In this document: piece by piece, positions 26,879-36,300 of the stretch
How positions within the stretch are numbered: position 1 is the first letter of the stretch
Layout of the letters: every line of letters starts with the position of its first letter
From: JALYOC01 sp036675345
Lineage (GTDB): Bacteria > Myxococcota > Myxococcia > Myxococcales > Myxococcaceae
Direction of reading: 5' to 3'
Length of the DNA stretch: 64,000 nt
Assembly (NCBI GenBank): GCA_036675345.1
Contig: JAKFFE010000040.1
Location: forward strand, 1 to 64,000
Position numbers and translations under genes: made by a program
The notes under the pieces: generated by a model
What the model was told of the DNA's origin: nothing
The model's database searches: none
The model's input: only the letters and a program-made list of their open reading frames with translations

Positions 26879-27874
26879 CTACGCCGCCGCGGGCTCGGCC
26901 TTCAGGTAGGTGCCGACCAGGTTGATCAGGTCGGCCAGGTTCACCGGCTTGGCCAGATAGTCGGTGGCGCCCGCCTCATCCGCCACCTGGTGCAGCCGGG
27001 CGGTGTCCAGCGCGGAGAGGAAGATCACCGGGATGTCCGCCATCTCCACGTCAGCGCGCATCATCTTGCAGATGTCCACCCCGTCGATCCCGGGCATCAG
27101 GATGTCCAGGATCACCAGCGCCGGGCGGACCTCGCGGATCACGTCCAGCGCCTCCTCTCCGCGGTGCGCCTTGCGGACCTCGTAACCGGACTTGTTCAGC
27201 GCCTTACTCAGGAAGTCCAGGATGTGGGGCTCGTCGTCCGCCACCACGATCGGCGGGTGCAAGCCACGGTTGCTGAGTCGGGACAGCCGCTCCACCGCTC
27301 CCTGCAGCTGGGCCTGCCCTTCGGTGGACAGTGGGGAGAAGCGCAGGCCCACCAGCCGCTTGTCGTTGCGCGCCCAGGAGACCTCCGCCTCCAACGGCAA
27401 CACCGCCCCGTCATCCAGGGTCAGCGCGGCGCGGACCTGCTGGCCCACCAGCAGGTCCACCGGGGAGATCATCAGCAGCCCGGTGAGGCTGAGGTTCTTG
27501 GCCAGCGCGGTGGCCTCGGTGGCCGGCTCCAGCAGGGTCAGCTTCAGCTCGCAGCGAATCCGCTCCGCCTTGCGTCCCTGCTCGTAGCGTTCGGGCGACT
27601 GGGTCAGCCCCAGGAAGCGGCGGCACTTCTCGATCTGCTCGTCGGGAAAGCGGACATACACCCCGGAGCGGAAGCGGGCGCTGCCGGTCCGCCTTCCGAC
27701 GATCATCCCCTCGATCGACAGGTGCAGGGGAAGTCCGGGCAGGGTCAGCCTCACCGGCACCAGGGCCCCCAGCGGAGGAAGCTGCTCAGCGGCGATGAAG
27801 ACCCGGTCGGAGTTGGCCTGGATCAGGTCGGCCCACAGCCGATATTTGTCCGGATATTCTAAAGAGAGCGACAT
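26879..27874 (-). CDS. PilZ domain protein with C-terminal receiver domain
   Basis: A 331-residue cytoplasmic protein. Residues 1-90 look like a PilZ-related barrel that lacks the ligand motif. Residues 98-195 are a PilZ domain with the cyclic-di-GMP signature RKAERIR and NLSLTG (R101, R105, N127). Residues 208-325 are a response-regulator receiver with D213, D214, phospho-acceptor D257 (ILDILMPG), S287 and K309. Most response regulators put the receiver first; here it is last. The first domains resemble the PilZ-type paralogous family of Myxococcus (TIGR02266). It should join c-di-GMP sensing to phosphorelay control. No kinase gene is adjacent. Confidence 0.88.
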   Translation of the reverse strand: MSLSLEYPDKYRLWADLIQANSDRVFIAAEQLPPLGALVPVRLTLPGLPLHLSIEGMIVGRRTGSARFRSGVYVRFPDEQIEKCRRFLGLTQSPERYEQGRKAERIRCELKLTLLEPATEATALAKNLSLTGLLMISPVDLLVGQQVRAALTLDDGAVLPLEAEVSWARNDKRLVGLRFSPLSTEGQAQLQGAVERLSRLSNRGLHPPIVVADDEPHILDFLSKALNKSGYEVRKAHRGEEALDVIREVRPALVILDILMPGIDGVDICKMMRADVEMADIPVIFLSALDTARLHQVADEAGATDYLAKPVNLADLINLVGTYLKAEPAAA

Positions 27875-27920
27875 GACGACCCGCCCCGATGGTACGGGCC
27901 GGGCCGGGAGACTGTAAAGG

Positions 27921-28400
27921 TCACTGCTCCAGCGTCTGCCGGTGCTCGTCGCACAACCCCACCAGCAGCGCGTTGCCCCCGGAGGTCACCCGCAGCTCGC
28001 CGAAGCGGGCGCGCTGGAAGTGGTTCGCCCTTCCCTCCTGGAAGTGGAACGCCTCCGCGCCCAGCCGTACCCCGTCGGAGCGGATCCGGTACCGCAGCAG
28101 CTGCTCTCCGGGCTGCAGCGGCTGGCCCTCGTGGCGGCGCACGTAGGAGGCCACCGAGTCCGCGTCCAGGCGCACCACCAGGGTTCCATCCCGGGGCCAG
28201 TCCTGGATCGGGGGCAGGTCCCGGGTCAGCGCGTAGGCCAGGATCATGTAGTCCCCCTGGATCAGGGAGCGGGGATCCACCGGCGCCAGCGGCAACAGCA
28301 CCCGGGTGCCGGTGGCGCGCACCCGCTCCTTCTGGGCCACCAGACCGAAGTGCACCCCCAGCGACAGGGCCAGGCCGGCGAAGATCAGCCAGGTCCTCAT
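27921..28400 (-). CDS. GDYXXLXY domain protein
   Basis: A 159-residue protein with one N-terminal membrane helix (residues 3-22) and the family hallmark LIQGDYMILAYAL. This is the GDYXXLXY family, which accompanies DUF2157 and DUF4401 membrane proteins in many bacteria. Other conserved spots are DGTLVVRLDADSVASYV and LRYRIRSDGVRLGAEAFHF. Its ATG overlaps the stop of the DUF4401 gene by four bases, so it is the last gene of a three-gene operon. It is predicted to face the periplasm. Function unknown. Confidence 0.85.
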   Translation of the reverse strand: MRTWLIFAGLALSLGVHFGLVAQKERVRATGTRVLLPLAPVDPRSLIQGDYMILAYALTRDLPPIQDWPRDGTLVVRLDADSVASYVRRHEGQPLQPGEQLLRYRIRSDGVRLGAEAFHFQEGRANHFQRARFGELRVTSGGNALLVGLCDEHRQTLEQ

Positions 28401-29446
28401 GACGCTCTCCCGGAGCCCACCGGCGACCGGGGCAAGAGCCACCAGGCGGCCAGCAGCACCCCACCGCTGATCACCAGCGCGCCCGACTTCTGCAGCAGGG
28501 TCACCTCCAGCGAGTAGTAGTACCAGGCCAGGAAGAAGACGAAGGCGAACACCGCCTCGCCCAGCAACAGCGGATCCCGGCGCTGGGTGGCGATCAGCAT
28601 GATCAGCAACGCCGCCAGCAGCCCGGGAACCGGATAGCTCACCGCCGCCAGGACCAGGGTCGCGGCCAGGCTCCCCAGCACCACCCGATCCAGCTTTCGT
28701 CCCGGGATCCCGAACAGCCGTAGCTGGACGAACACCGCCATCCCCGCCAGGGCCAGGGTTCCCAACACCCACGGCCCCTCGTCTCGCAGGGCGCTCAGGG
28801 GCACCGCGGCCACCAGCAGCGACACCACCAGCCCGTTCCCGACCGGCGCCGCCAGCTGGGCTTCCCTTCCGGAGAGCACCGGCCGGCGCAGCCACCAGGT
28901 GACCGTGAGCACCGCCAGCAGGGCGAAGGCTCCATCCGCCAGCAGCCGCTGGTCCCACTCCACCACCAGGGCCGCCACGCTGGCGGTCGCCCCCAGCGTG
29001 GAGAGGAAGCGATGGATCGGATCGGGGAACACCACCACCAGGAGCAGGGAGAGGAACAACGCCACCACCGCCGGGAACTCCGTGCCAGGGGTCAGCTCGG
29101 CGGAGGCGAACACCACCATCGCCTGTCCCACCAGGCTGGCGGCCAGGGCCAGCTGGACCCACATCGGCGCGCCGGTGCGCAGTCGCAGCGCCAGGGCGGA
29201 GCCCACCATCCCCAGGCCCACCACCCCCAGGACCGCCTCCTCGTTGATCACGTCGGCCACGAACAGGAACAGCAGGAACAGCCCGGTGGCGATCCAGGCG
29301 CCCGCCCCCATCAACAGCTGCAGGTACCAGGGCGTCTGCTGCTCCACCCGGGTGACCAGCACCTCGCGGAAGCGCCGCTCATCCTCGGGGGCGACCAGGC
29401 CTTCGGCGGAGAGCTGGGAGAACAACTCACGCAGCGTCGGTCTCAT
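28397..29446 (-). CDS. DUF4401 domain integral membrane protein
   Basis: A 349-residue polytopic membrane protein with about ten hydrophobic helices after a cytoplasmic N-terminus (RPTLRELFSQLSAEGLV) and the family segment TPWYLQLLMGAGAWIATGLF. The C-terminus has FVFFLAWYYYSLEVTLLQKS, typical of DUF4401. The start at 29446 overlaps the preceding DUF2157 stop (ATGA), and its own stop overlaps the GDYXXLXY start. The three proteins probably form one membrane complex of unknown role. Confidence 0.85.
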   Translation of the reverse strand: MRPTLRELFSQLSAEGLVAPEDERRFREVLVTRVEQQTPWYLQLLMGAGAWIATGLFLLFLFVADVINEEAVLGVVGLGMVGSALALRLRTGAPMWVQLALAASLVGQAMVVFASAELTPGTEFPAVVALFLSLLLVVVFPDPIHRFLSTLGATASVAALVVEWDQRLLADGAFALLAVLTVTWWLRRPVLSGREAQLAAPVGNGLVVSLLVAAVPLSALRDEGPWVLGTLALAGMAVFVQLRLFGIPGRKLDRVVLGSLAATLVLAAVSYPVPGLLAALLIMLIATQRRDPLLLGEAVFAFVFFLAWYYYSLEVTLLQKSGALVISGGVLLAAWWLLPRSPVGSGRAS

Positions 29447-30486
29447 CCCGGCTCCCCCCCGGTGGGCTGGGCCCGGGCCAGGCCGCGCAGCGCGGTGACC
29501 AGGGCCCCCACCTCCACCATCACCAGCAGCCCCAGCAGGAAGAACGGTCCGGCGTCGGAGCCCCAGCCCTCGAACAGGGTCCGGGTGATCGCCGCGTCCA
29601 GCGGCACCAGGGCCGAGGCCCAGAAGATTGCCACCACGTACAGGTCCTTGCGGGGACCCCGCCCGAAGGCCAGCGAGAAGCCCGACAGCGCCACCACCAG
29701 CGTCAGCAGGGCCACCCACCCCATCGCTCCCCGCATCTCACCGATCGCCGCCGCCACCGTGGGCCCCAGCAGCAGTCCACAGCACACCGTGGCCAACAGC
29801 CGGGTGAACCAGTGCGGACCGCTGGGGTTCGGCCGGGCCAGGGCCTCGAAGCCCACCAACGCCAGCGCGTTGAGACCGAACAGCACCAGCAGCAGCTCCA
29901 GCTCGCCGCGGTTGGACCGGTCCAGCACCTGCACCCAGAACAGGGACAGCGCCACGTTGGCCAACAGCAGCTGCAGGGTGAAGAACGCCGGGGTCCGGGC
30001 GGCCACCGTCCAGGGAAGGATCAGCAGCATCCAGGCCACGAACAGCTCGAAGGGATCCGCGCCGGTCTGGTAGGCCTGGCCGTACACCGCCAGCAGCGCG
30101 CCGACCAGGATCGAGCCCGCGAACAGGCCCACGTTCCCCACCAGTGAATCGGGCCGCTGCCAGCCGATCACCGCGGCGGCCACGATCGCCGCGGAGATCA
30201 GTCCCAGCTTCTCGAAGCGGCCCAGGGCTGCCCAGTTGTAGGCGAAGAAGAAGATCACCCCGGCCAGCGCCAGGGAGGCGCCCAGCACCAAGAGCCCCCG
30301 GCGGAGGTAGCGGAGCCACAGCTCGGCGGGGGGATTGCCGGACGCTAGCTCCAGGGCCCGCGCGGCGGCCGCGGGAGAGAAGGCCCCGGCGGCGGCCAAC
30401 GCGCGGACCTCCGCGGGGGTGGTGGGCCGCTCCAGGGGGTCTCGTGGCACGCCTGGCACGCTAGCAGCCAGGCGACTGGGACCCAA
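29443..30486 (-). CDS. DUF2157 domain integral membrane protein
   Basis: A 347-residue membrane protein and the first gene of the DUF2157-DUF4401-GDYXXLXY operon. Residues 20-55 are the soluble DUF2157 lead-in (RALAAAGAFSPAAAARALEL), followed by about ten membrane helices beginning LLVLGASLALAGVIFFFAYNW. The start is uncertain: 30486 is a TTG, and in-frame GTG codons lie 9 and 12 codons later. It is divergent from the PLP enzyme gene with only about 30 bases between them if the TTG is used. Confidence 0.82.
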   Translation of the reverse strand: MGPSRLAASVPGVPRDPLERPTTPAEVRALAAAGAFSPAAAARALELASGNPPAELWLRYLRRGLLVLGASLALAGVIFFFAYNWAALGRFEKLGLISAAIVAAAVIGWQRPDSLVGNVGLFAGSILVGALLAVYGQAYQTGADPFELFVAWMLLILPWTVAARTPAFFTLQLLLANVALSLFWVQVLDRSNRGELELLLVLFGLNALALVGFEALARPNPSGPHWFTRLLATVCCGLLLGPTVAAAIGEMRGAMGWVALLTLVVALSGFSLAFGRGPRKDLYVVAIFWASALVPLDAAITRTLFEGWGSDAGPFFLLGLLVMVEVGALVTALRGLARAQPTGGEPG

Positions 30487-30517
30487 AGACGATGAACCGG
30501 TCTGGTAGGGTGCCCGG

Positions 30518-31483
30518 GTGCAAGAGCTACTTCAGAGGGTGCCGGCGCACCGGCCGCTTCCGTCCACGGGTCGCTTCCTCCAGCAGATCGGCCCCACCCC
30601 GCTGGTGTCGGTCCGGCTGAGCCCCGACGCCCCGGCGATCTGGTGCAAGCTGGAGTTCCTCAACCCCAGCGGTTCCACCAAGGACCGGATCGCCCGCTAC
30701 ATGCTGGAGAAGGCCTGGAGGCAGGGCCTGCTGGGACCCGGGGGCGAGGTGATCGAGGCCTCCAGTGGATCCACCAGCATCGCGATGGCCCTGGCCTGCG
30801 CCCAGATGGGCCTGCACTTCACCGCGGTGATGCCGGAGGGAGTGACCGAGGAGCGGATCCTCACCATCAAGGCCTACGGCGCCAAGGTGATCCTGGTCTC
30901 CAAGGCGGACGGGATCGGGGGCGCCATCGCCCGCGCGGAGACCGAATCGCGGCAGCGGGGCGCCTTCTACCCCAAGCAGTTCGAGAACCCGGACAACGCA
31001 GAGGCCCACCGGGTGTGGACCGGTCAGGAGATCCTCTCGCAGATCCCCTGCGGCTGTATCCAGGCGGTGGTCAGCGGCGTGGGCACCGGCGGCACCATCG
31101 TCGGGCTGTACCAGGCCTTCGCCGAGTCCGGCTGTCCGGCCCGGCCGTACGTGGCCCGCCCGGTCAACGGCACCTCCCTCTCCGAGGTCGAGTGCTGCAG
31201 CTTCAGCTCGCGCGTCCCCGGCGTGGTGGACGGACTCTCCAAGCTGTTCAACGAGGCCAACCTCCCGGGGATGGAGGTGCTCAACGTGGCCGACGGAGTG
31301 GCGATCGAGACCGCCCGGGCCCTGATCGCCAAGGGCTTCCCGGTCGGCCCCAGCTCCGGCCTCAACTACGCGGCGGCGGTGATGGCCTCGAGGCAGCTGG
31401 GCCCGGACGCGCAGGTGGTGACCGTGTTCCCGGACCGGATGGAGCGCTATTTCTCCACCGACCTGTTCCGCCCCCGAAGCTAG
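30518..31483 (+). CDS. Cysteine synthase-like PLP-dependent enzyme
   Basis: A 321-residue fold-type II PLP enzyme of the cysteine synthase/cystathionine beta-synthase family. The PLP lysine is K55 in PSGSTKDRIA, and the phosphate loop is SGVGTGGTI (186-194). The substrate loop, usually TSGNTG in cysteine synthases, reads SSGSTSIAMA (82-91). The replaced Asn-Thr-Gly and the extra N-terminus suggest that the acceptor substrate is not the usual O-acetylserine and sulfide pair; related variants make diaminopropionate or act on other beta-substituted alanines. It starts with GTG and stands as a single gene, converging on the next. Confidence 0.8.
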   Translation: MQELLQRVPAHRPLPSTGRFLQQIGPTPLVSVRLSPDAPAIWCKLEFLNPSGSTKDRIARYMLEKAWRQGLLGPGGEVIEASSGSTSIAMALACAQMGLHFTAVMPEGVTEERILTIKAYGAKVILVSKADGIGGAIARAETESRQRGAFYPKQFENPDNAEAHRVWTGQEILSQIPCGCIQAVVSGVGTGGTIVGLYQAFAESGCPARPYVARPVNGTSLSEVECCSFSSRVPGVVDGLSKLFNEANLPGMEVLNVADGVAIETARALIAKGFPVGPSSGLNYAAAVMASRQLGPDAQVVTVFPDRMERYFSTDLFRPRS

Positions 31484-31491
31484 CGGGGCGG

Positions 31492-32577
31492 TCAGGGGCC
31501 GAACAGCGCGCGGATCACCTGCTGCTGCGCGGGGCTGGGGTCCGCCGGATCAAAGGCCAGCTCCAGCAGGCGGTTCTGGGGATCGCGGTCGCGGGGCGCA
31601 CTCAGTCCCACCGGCAGCTCCACCCGACCCGCGGCGTTCCCTCGCATCAGCCCCAGCATCTCCTGGCGCACCGAGGGCTCTTCCAGGGTCGCCACCGCCA
31701 GCTCCAGCTTCCCCTCCCCGGCCAGCGCGGCGCGCTCCACCAGCGTCTGGCAGATCAGGTTCACCACCGTGGCCAGGGCACGGCCATTCTCCGGGGGGTG
31801 CCGGTCGATCAGCACATCGGGAAGGCCGAACTTGGCCATCCCATAGGTCACCGTGCGCTGGCCGCCGGGCACCGGGTGGGTCTGGATGGAGATGTTCAGG
31901 GGAACCAGCGGCAGCGTCGGTCCCCAGCTGTCGATGCGGCGCTGCTTCCACTCCCGCAGGCTGAAGTACTCGCGGGTCTCGCCATCGAAGAGGACCGCCC
32001 GGGCGGGCGCCCCCAGTGCGTGGGCGATCCGGTGGGCGCGGCGGACCTGATCGAAGGAGGACCCGGGCAGCAGGTGGAACTCCAGGATCAGCACCTTGCG
32101 GACCTTGGTCAGCGCCACGCGGGTGTTGTGGTCCAGGTCGCGACCAAAGAGGGTCACCTCGTTGAAGGACAGCCCCTCCAGCCGGGCCTCGGAGACGTAC
32201 ACGCTGGGAGGAGCGACCTCCGTCTCCGGGCGGGTCACCACCTTCAGCTGCGGAAACTCGCGCTGGACCAGCCGGCGCAGGGCCGCCTCCGGACGGCGCA
32301 GCGGCTCCTTGAGGGTCAACAGCGCCACCTGGAACGCCACCTCCTGTTCCCGCAGCGGCCCCGCCGGATAGGGCTGGAGCAGCCGGGTGGACCCGCCGTC
32401 GGTCGCCGGTCCGGACGGAGCCACGGCTGGAGCATCCTCGGAGGGGACGCCGGCGTCGACCCTCGGCGCCACCAGCGGCGGGGTCACCGGGCTGGTGCCC
32501 AGCGAGTAGATGGACAGCGCCGCGATCACCGCGACCAGCAGCAGCGCGAAGAGTGCCCAGCGGAGCCAAGGCTTCAT
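31492..32577 (-). CDS. Membrane-anchored protein of unknown function
   Basis: A 361-residue protein with one N-terminal membrane helix (residues 3-26) and a Pro/Ala spacer to about residue 65. The remainder is a soluble, probably periplasmic, mixed alpha/beta domain: REFPQLKVVTRPE, KVLILEFHLLPGSSFDQVRRAHRIAHALGAPARAVLFDGETREYFS and a C-terminal helical part. No known motif is found. The start MKPWLRWALF is chosen because it opens on the membrane helix; an in-frame start 31 codons upstream would place a basic, non-conserved leader before it. It is divergent from the DUF2071 gene. Confidence 0.65.
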   Translation of the reverse strand: MKPWLRWALFALLLVAVIAALSIYSLGTSPVTPPLVAPRVDAGVPSEDAPAVAPSGPATDGGSTRLLQPYPAGPLREQEVAFQVALLTLKEPLRRPEAALRRLVQREFPQLKVVTRPETEVAPPSVYVSEARLEGLSFNEVTLFGRDLDHNTRVALTKVRKVLILEFHLLPGSSFDQVRRAHRIAHALGAPARAVLFDGETREYFSLREWKQRRIDSWGPTLPLVPLNISIQTHPVPGGQRTVTYGMAKFGLPDVLIDRHPPENGRALATVVNLICQTLVERAALAGEGKLELAVATLEEPSVRQEMLGLMRGNAAGRVELPVGLSAPRDRDPQNRLLELAFDPADPSPAQQQVIRALFGP

Positions 32578-32644
32578 GAGGCCTTTGTAAGCACCCCCTT
32601 TCCGGGCGGCTCGACTTTGCGGGCGCAAGTGGTGTGCTCTGAGC

Positions 32645-33397
32645 ATGAGCGACCGGATTGACCGGATCACCCCCTGCCGGCGCCCGCCCGGGTTCGCGCT
32701 GATGCATCAGCAGTGGCGGAAGCTGGCCTTCCTCCACTGGGAGGTCCCGGTGGAGGCGCTGCGCGCGGTGGTGCCGCTTCCGCTGAGCATCGACACCTTC
32801 GAGGGGAGGGCCTACCTGGGGCTGGTCCCCTTCACCATCCGGGGCATCCGGCCCCCCCTGCTGCCTCCGCTGCCCTGGCTCTCCGGGTTCCACGAGGTGA
32901 ACGTCCGCACCTATGTGCACCTGTACGGCCAGGATCCGGGGGTGTTCTTCTTCAGCCTGGACGCGGCCCGACTGCTGGCGGTGTGGGGCGCGCGCTGGAC
33001 CTACCGGCTGCCCTACTTCCACGCCCAGATGGACTTCCAGAGCGCCGGAGCCGAGCACACCTTCCGTTCGGTCCGGCGACACCATCCCTCCGCCCGCTGC
33101 GCGCTGCAGTGGACCGTGCACCCCGGCCCCCCGCGCACCGCGTCCCCGGGCAGCCTCGACCACTTCCTGCTGGAGCGGTACCTGCTCTACGCCGAGAAGA
33201 ACGGGCGCTTGAGCCGGGCCCAGGTCCACCATCTCCCCTACCCGATCCAGGAGGCCACCGTGGCGCCGGTCCAGGAGGGGCTGATCGCCGCGGCGGGGCT
33301 GGTCCGCCCCGAGCGTCCGCCGGAGCTGATCCACGCCTCCGCCGGCGTGGACGTGGAGGTCTTCGCTCCGGAGTTCCTGCCTACTTCTGCAGGTTGA
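32645..33397 (+). CDS. DUF2071 (YqjF-like) family protein
   Basis: A 250-residue protein of the DUF2071/YqjF family, shown by MHQQWRKLAFLHWEVPVEALRAVVP, TFEGRAYLGLVPF and EVNVRTYVHLYGQDPGVFFFSLDA. The fold is related to acetoacetate decarboxylase but the catalytic Lys is not evident and no activity is established. The end overlaps the end of the convergent coiled-coil gene by 17 bases. Confidence 0.85.
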   Translation: MSDRIDRITPCRRPPGFALMHQQWRKLAFLHWEVPVEALRAVVPLPLSIDTFEGRAYLGLVPFTIRGIRPPLLPPLPWLSGFHEVNVRTYVHLYGQDPGVFFFSLDAARLLAVWGARWTYRLPYFHAQMDFQSAGAEHTFRSVRRHHPSARCALQWTVHPGPPRTASPGSLDHFLLERYLLYAEKNGRLSRAQVHHLPYPIQEATVAPVQEGLIAAAGLVRPERPPELIHASAGVDVEVFAPEFLPTSAG

Positions 33398-36300
33398 GCG
33401 TCTCCTCCAGCTCGCGGGCGCGCTTCTCTGCCGACGCCGCCGCCTCCAGGGCCCGCTGCTTGGCGGACTCCTCGCGCTGCAGGTCCGCCTGGCGCTCCAT
33501 CAGGGAGGAGAGCAGCTGCGCCGACTCGGAGCGGGCCAGCTGCAGCTCGCCCTCCAGGGACTGCAGCCGCGAAGCGGACTCTCCGGCCCCGGCTGCCTGC
33601 TGCAGCCGCTCGCGCAGGGTCTCCACCTCCGCGGTCTTGGCCTGCAGCGCCCCCTCCAGCTCGGCCGCGTGGCGCAGGGCCTCGGCCGGGTTGGGAGTCA
33701 CCGGGGTGGCGCTCAGGGCCTCCAGCTTCTCCCGCAGCGCCTGCGCCTCCCGGGCGTTGGCGATGTTCTCGGTGGCGGTGGTCTCGTAGCGCTGGCGGAG
33801 CTCGACGGCGAAGCCCTGGGCGTCCGCCAGCTGCTCACGCAACTGCGCCAGCTCCTCGTCCCGCTCGGCCCGCAGCCGCGTGGCGGCCATCGCGGTCAGT
33901 TCCGAATCCCGGGCGGCCAACTGGCGGCGGACCTCCTCGGTCTCGGCGCGGGTCTCCCCCAGCGTCTGCTCCACCCGGTCCAGCTGGGTTTCCAGCTCGG
34001 TGGCCCGGGCCTGGGCCTCCTTCTCCCGGTCCTCCACGCCGGCCAGCGCGACCTGGGCGGCTCCCCGGACCGACTTCAGCTCGGCTTCCGCCTGCTGCTG
34101 CTGCGCCCGCGCCTGGGAGATCGCCTCCTCCAGCTCCGAGCCCTCCTCATTGGCGTCGATGAGCTCGCTCTCCAGTCCGGCGGTCCGGCGCTGAAGCTGG
34201 GTCAGCTCTGCGCGCAGCTCGGTCACCGAGGCGTTGGCCTGGTCGGCCGCGGTCGACAGCTCGGAGATCCGGGCCAGGTGGGTATCGCGAACCTCTCCCA
34301 CCGCGGCCAGCGCGGTCTCCAGCTCCTCCACCCGGGCGGTGTGGTCGTCTTCCTTCTGGCTCTGCTGCTCCAGCAGGGACTGCAGCTCGGTGACCCGGGC
34401 CTCCAGCGTCTGGGCGTCCTTCGCCCGCTGATCCTGGGCGGCGGTCACCTCGTCCAGCGACTCCTGCAGATGTGCGGCGGTGGCCTTCTGGTCGTCCAGC
34501 GCGGCCGCGGCGTCATCGAGGGCGCCTTGCAGCTCCAGCAGTCTGGCCTCCTGCTCCTCACCCTTGCGCACCGCGGCGTTCAGCTGCGACTCCAGCGACG
34601 CGGCGTGCTGCTTGCGGGCGTCCCCGGTGCGGCTGGACTCCGCCAGCTCCGCCGCCAGCGCCGCGATCCGCCCCTTGTGCCCTTCCAGCGAGCGCGAGGC
34701 CTCGCCCAGCTGGGACTCCATCGCCACCAACCGGGCCATGGCCTCGGTCAACCGCGAACCGCTGTCGGAGTGCTCGGCGCTGACCACCGCCAACAGCGCC
34801 TCCTGCTCCTCCTTCGACTCCCGGGCAGCGCGGAGCTCCAGCTCGAGGGCGGCCACCCGCTCCTCGAAGAGCCGCTTGGACTCCCCGCTCTCGGCCTGCA
34901 GCGTGCCGATGGCCTGCTGCCGCTCCGAGGCCAGGGCCGTGGCCTCGGCCAGCGCCGACTCCAGCTCACCCACCTGCTGGTCGCGCGCGGAGCCCCCGGC
35001 GCGAGCGTCTGCCAGGGACGACTCCAGCTCGGCGATCCGCTGATCCCGCGCAGCGCCCGCCGCGAGGGCCGCTTCCAGCGCGGAGTTCAGCTCGTCAGCC
35101 CGCTGCTCGACTGCCGCCACGGCGCTGCGAGCCTCGGCCAGCGAGGACTCCAGCTGACCGGCGCGCTGAGCGCTCGCTGCTCCGTCCGCGCGAGCCTTCT
35201 CCAGCGCGGACTCCAGCTCATTCACCCGCTGGTCGCGCGAGGCACTGCCGGCGCGGGTCTCCGCCAGCGCGGACTCCAGCTCGCCAATTCTCGCGGCGCT
35301 CGCGGCACCACCGACGCGAGCCTCCTCCAGCGCGGACTCCAGCTCCGAAACCCGGTGCTCTCGTGCCGCACCACCGACGCGAGCCTCTTCCAGCGCGGAC
35401 TCCAGCTCCGAAACCCGCTCCTCGCGCGCGCCACTGCCGGCGCGGGTCTCCGCCAGCGCGGACTCCAGCTCGCCAATTCTCGCGGCGCTCGCGGCACCAC
35501 CGACGCGGGCCTCCGCCAGCGCGGACTCCAGCTCGCCAACTCGCGTAGCGCTCGCGGCACTTCTGGCGCGGGCCTCCTCCAGCGCGGACTCCAATTCCGA
35601 AACCCGCTCCTCGCGCGCGGCACTGCTGGCGCGAGCCTCCGCCAGCGCGGACTCCAGCTCTACGGCTCGCCGGTCGCTCGCTGCGATGCGGGCACTCGCC
35701 TGCTCCAGCGCGGACTCCAGCTCGCCAATTCTCGCGGCGCCCGCCACACCGCCGACGCGGGCCTCTTCCAGCGCAGACTCCAGCTCCGAAACCCGCTGCT
35801 CGCGCGCGGCCCCGCCGACGCGGGCCTCCTCCAGCGCGGACTCCAGCTCCGAGACGCGCTGCTCCCGTGCCGCCCCCCCCGCGCCGGCCTCCTCCAGCGC
35901 GGACTCCAGCTCCGACACCCGCTGGGCGTTCCGTGCGCTCTCGGTGCGTGCCGTCTCCAGCGCAACCGCCAGCTCGCCGGTCTGGGCCTGGCGCTCGCCG
36001 GCGGCCTGGGTCGCCGCGGACAGCGACGCCTCCAGCCGCTCGAGCTGCTCGTCTCGTTCCTTGCCCGCGGTCTCCAGCGCCAGCTCGAGGCGGGTGATCC
36101 GCTGCCTTTCCGTGGAGGCCCGCTCCCGGGTCTCCTCCAGCTGGGCCTTCATTGCCGCCAGCTGGATCGCCTGCTCGCGCGCCGAGGCCAGCTCCTCCTC
36201 CAGCCTCGACCTCCGGGCCGCATCCCCTTCCAGTTGCTTCTGCTGGGCGGCGATGGTGTGCGCCGCCTCCGACAGCCGCTGCGCCAGGCGGGCGCGCTCC

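Noticed and set aside
34940..35990. CRISPR or satellite-type repeat
   Set aside because: The 63-bp unit has no spacers and lies wholly within a coiled-coil reading frame as three heptads.
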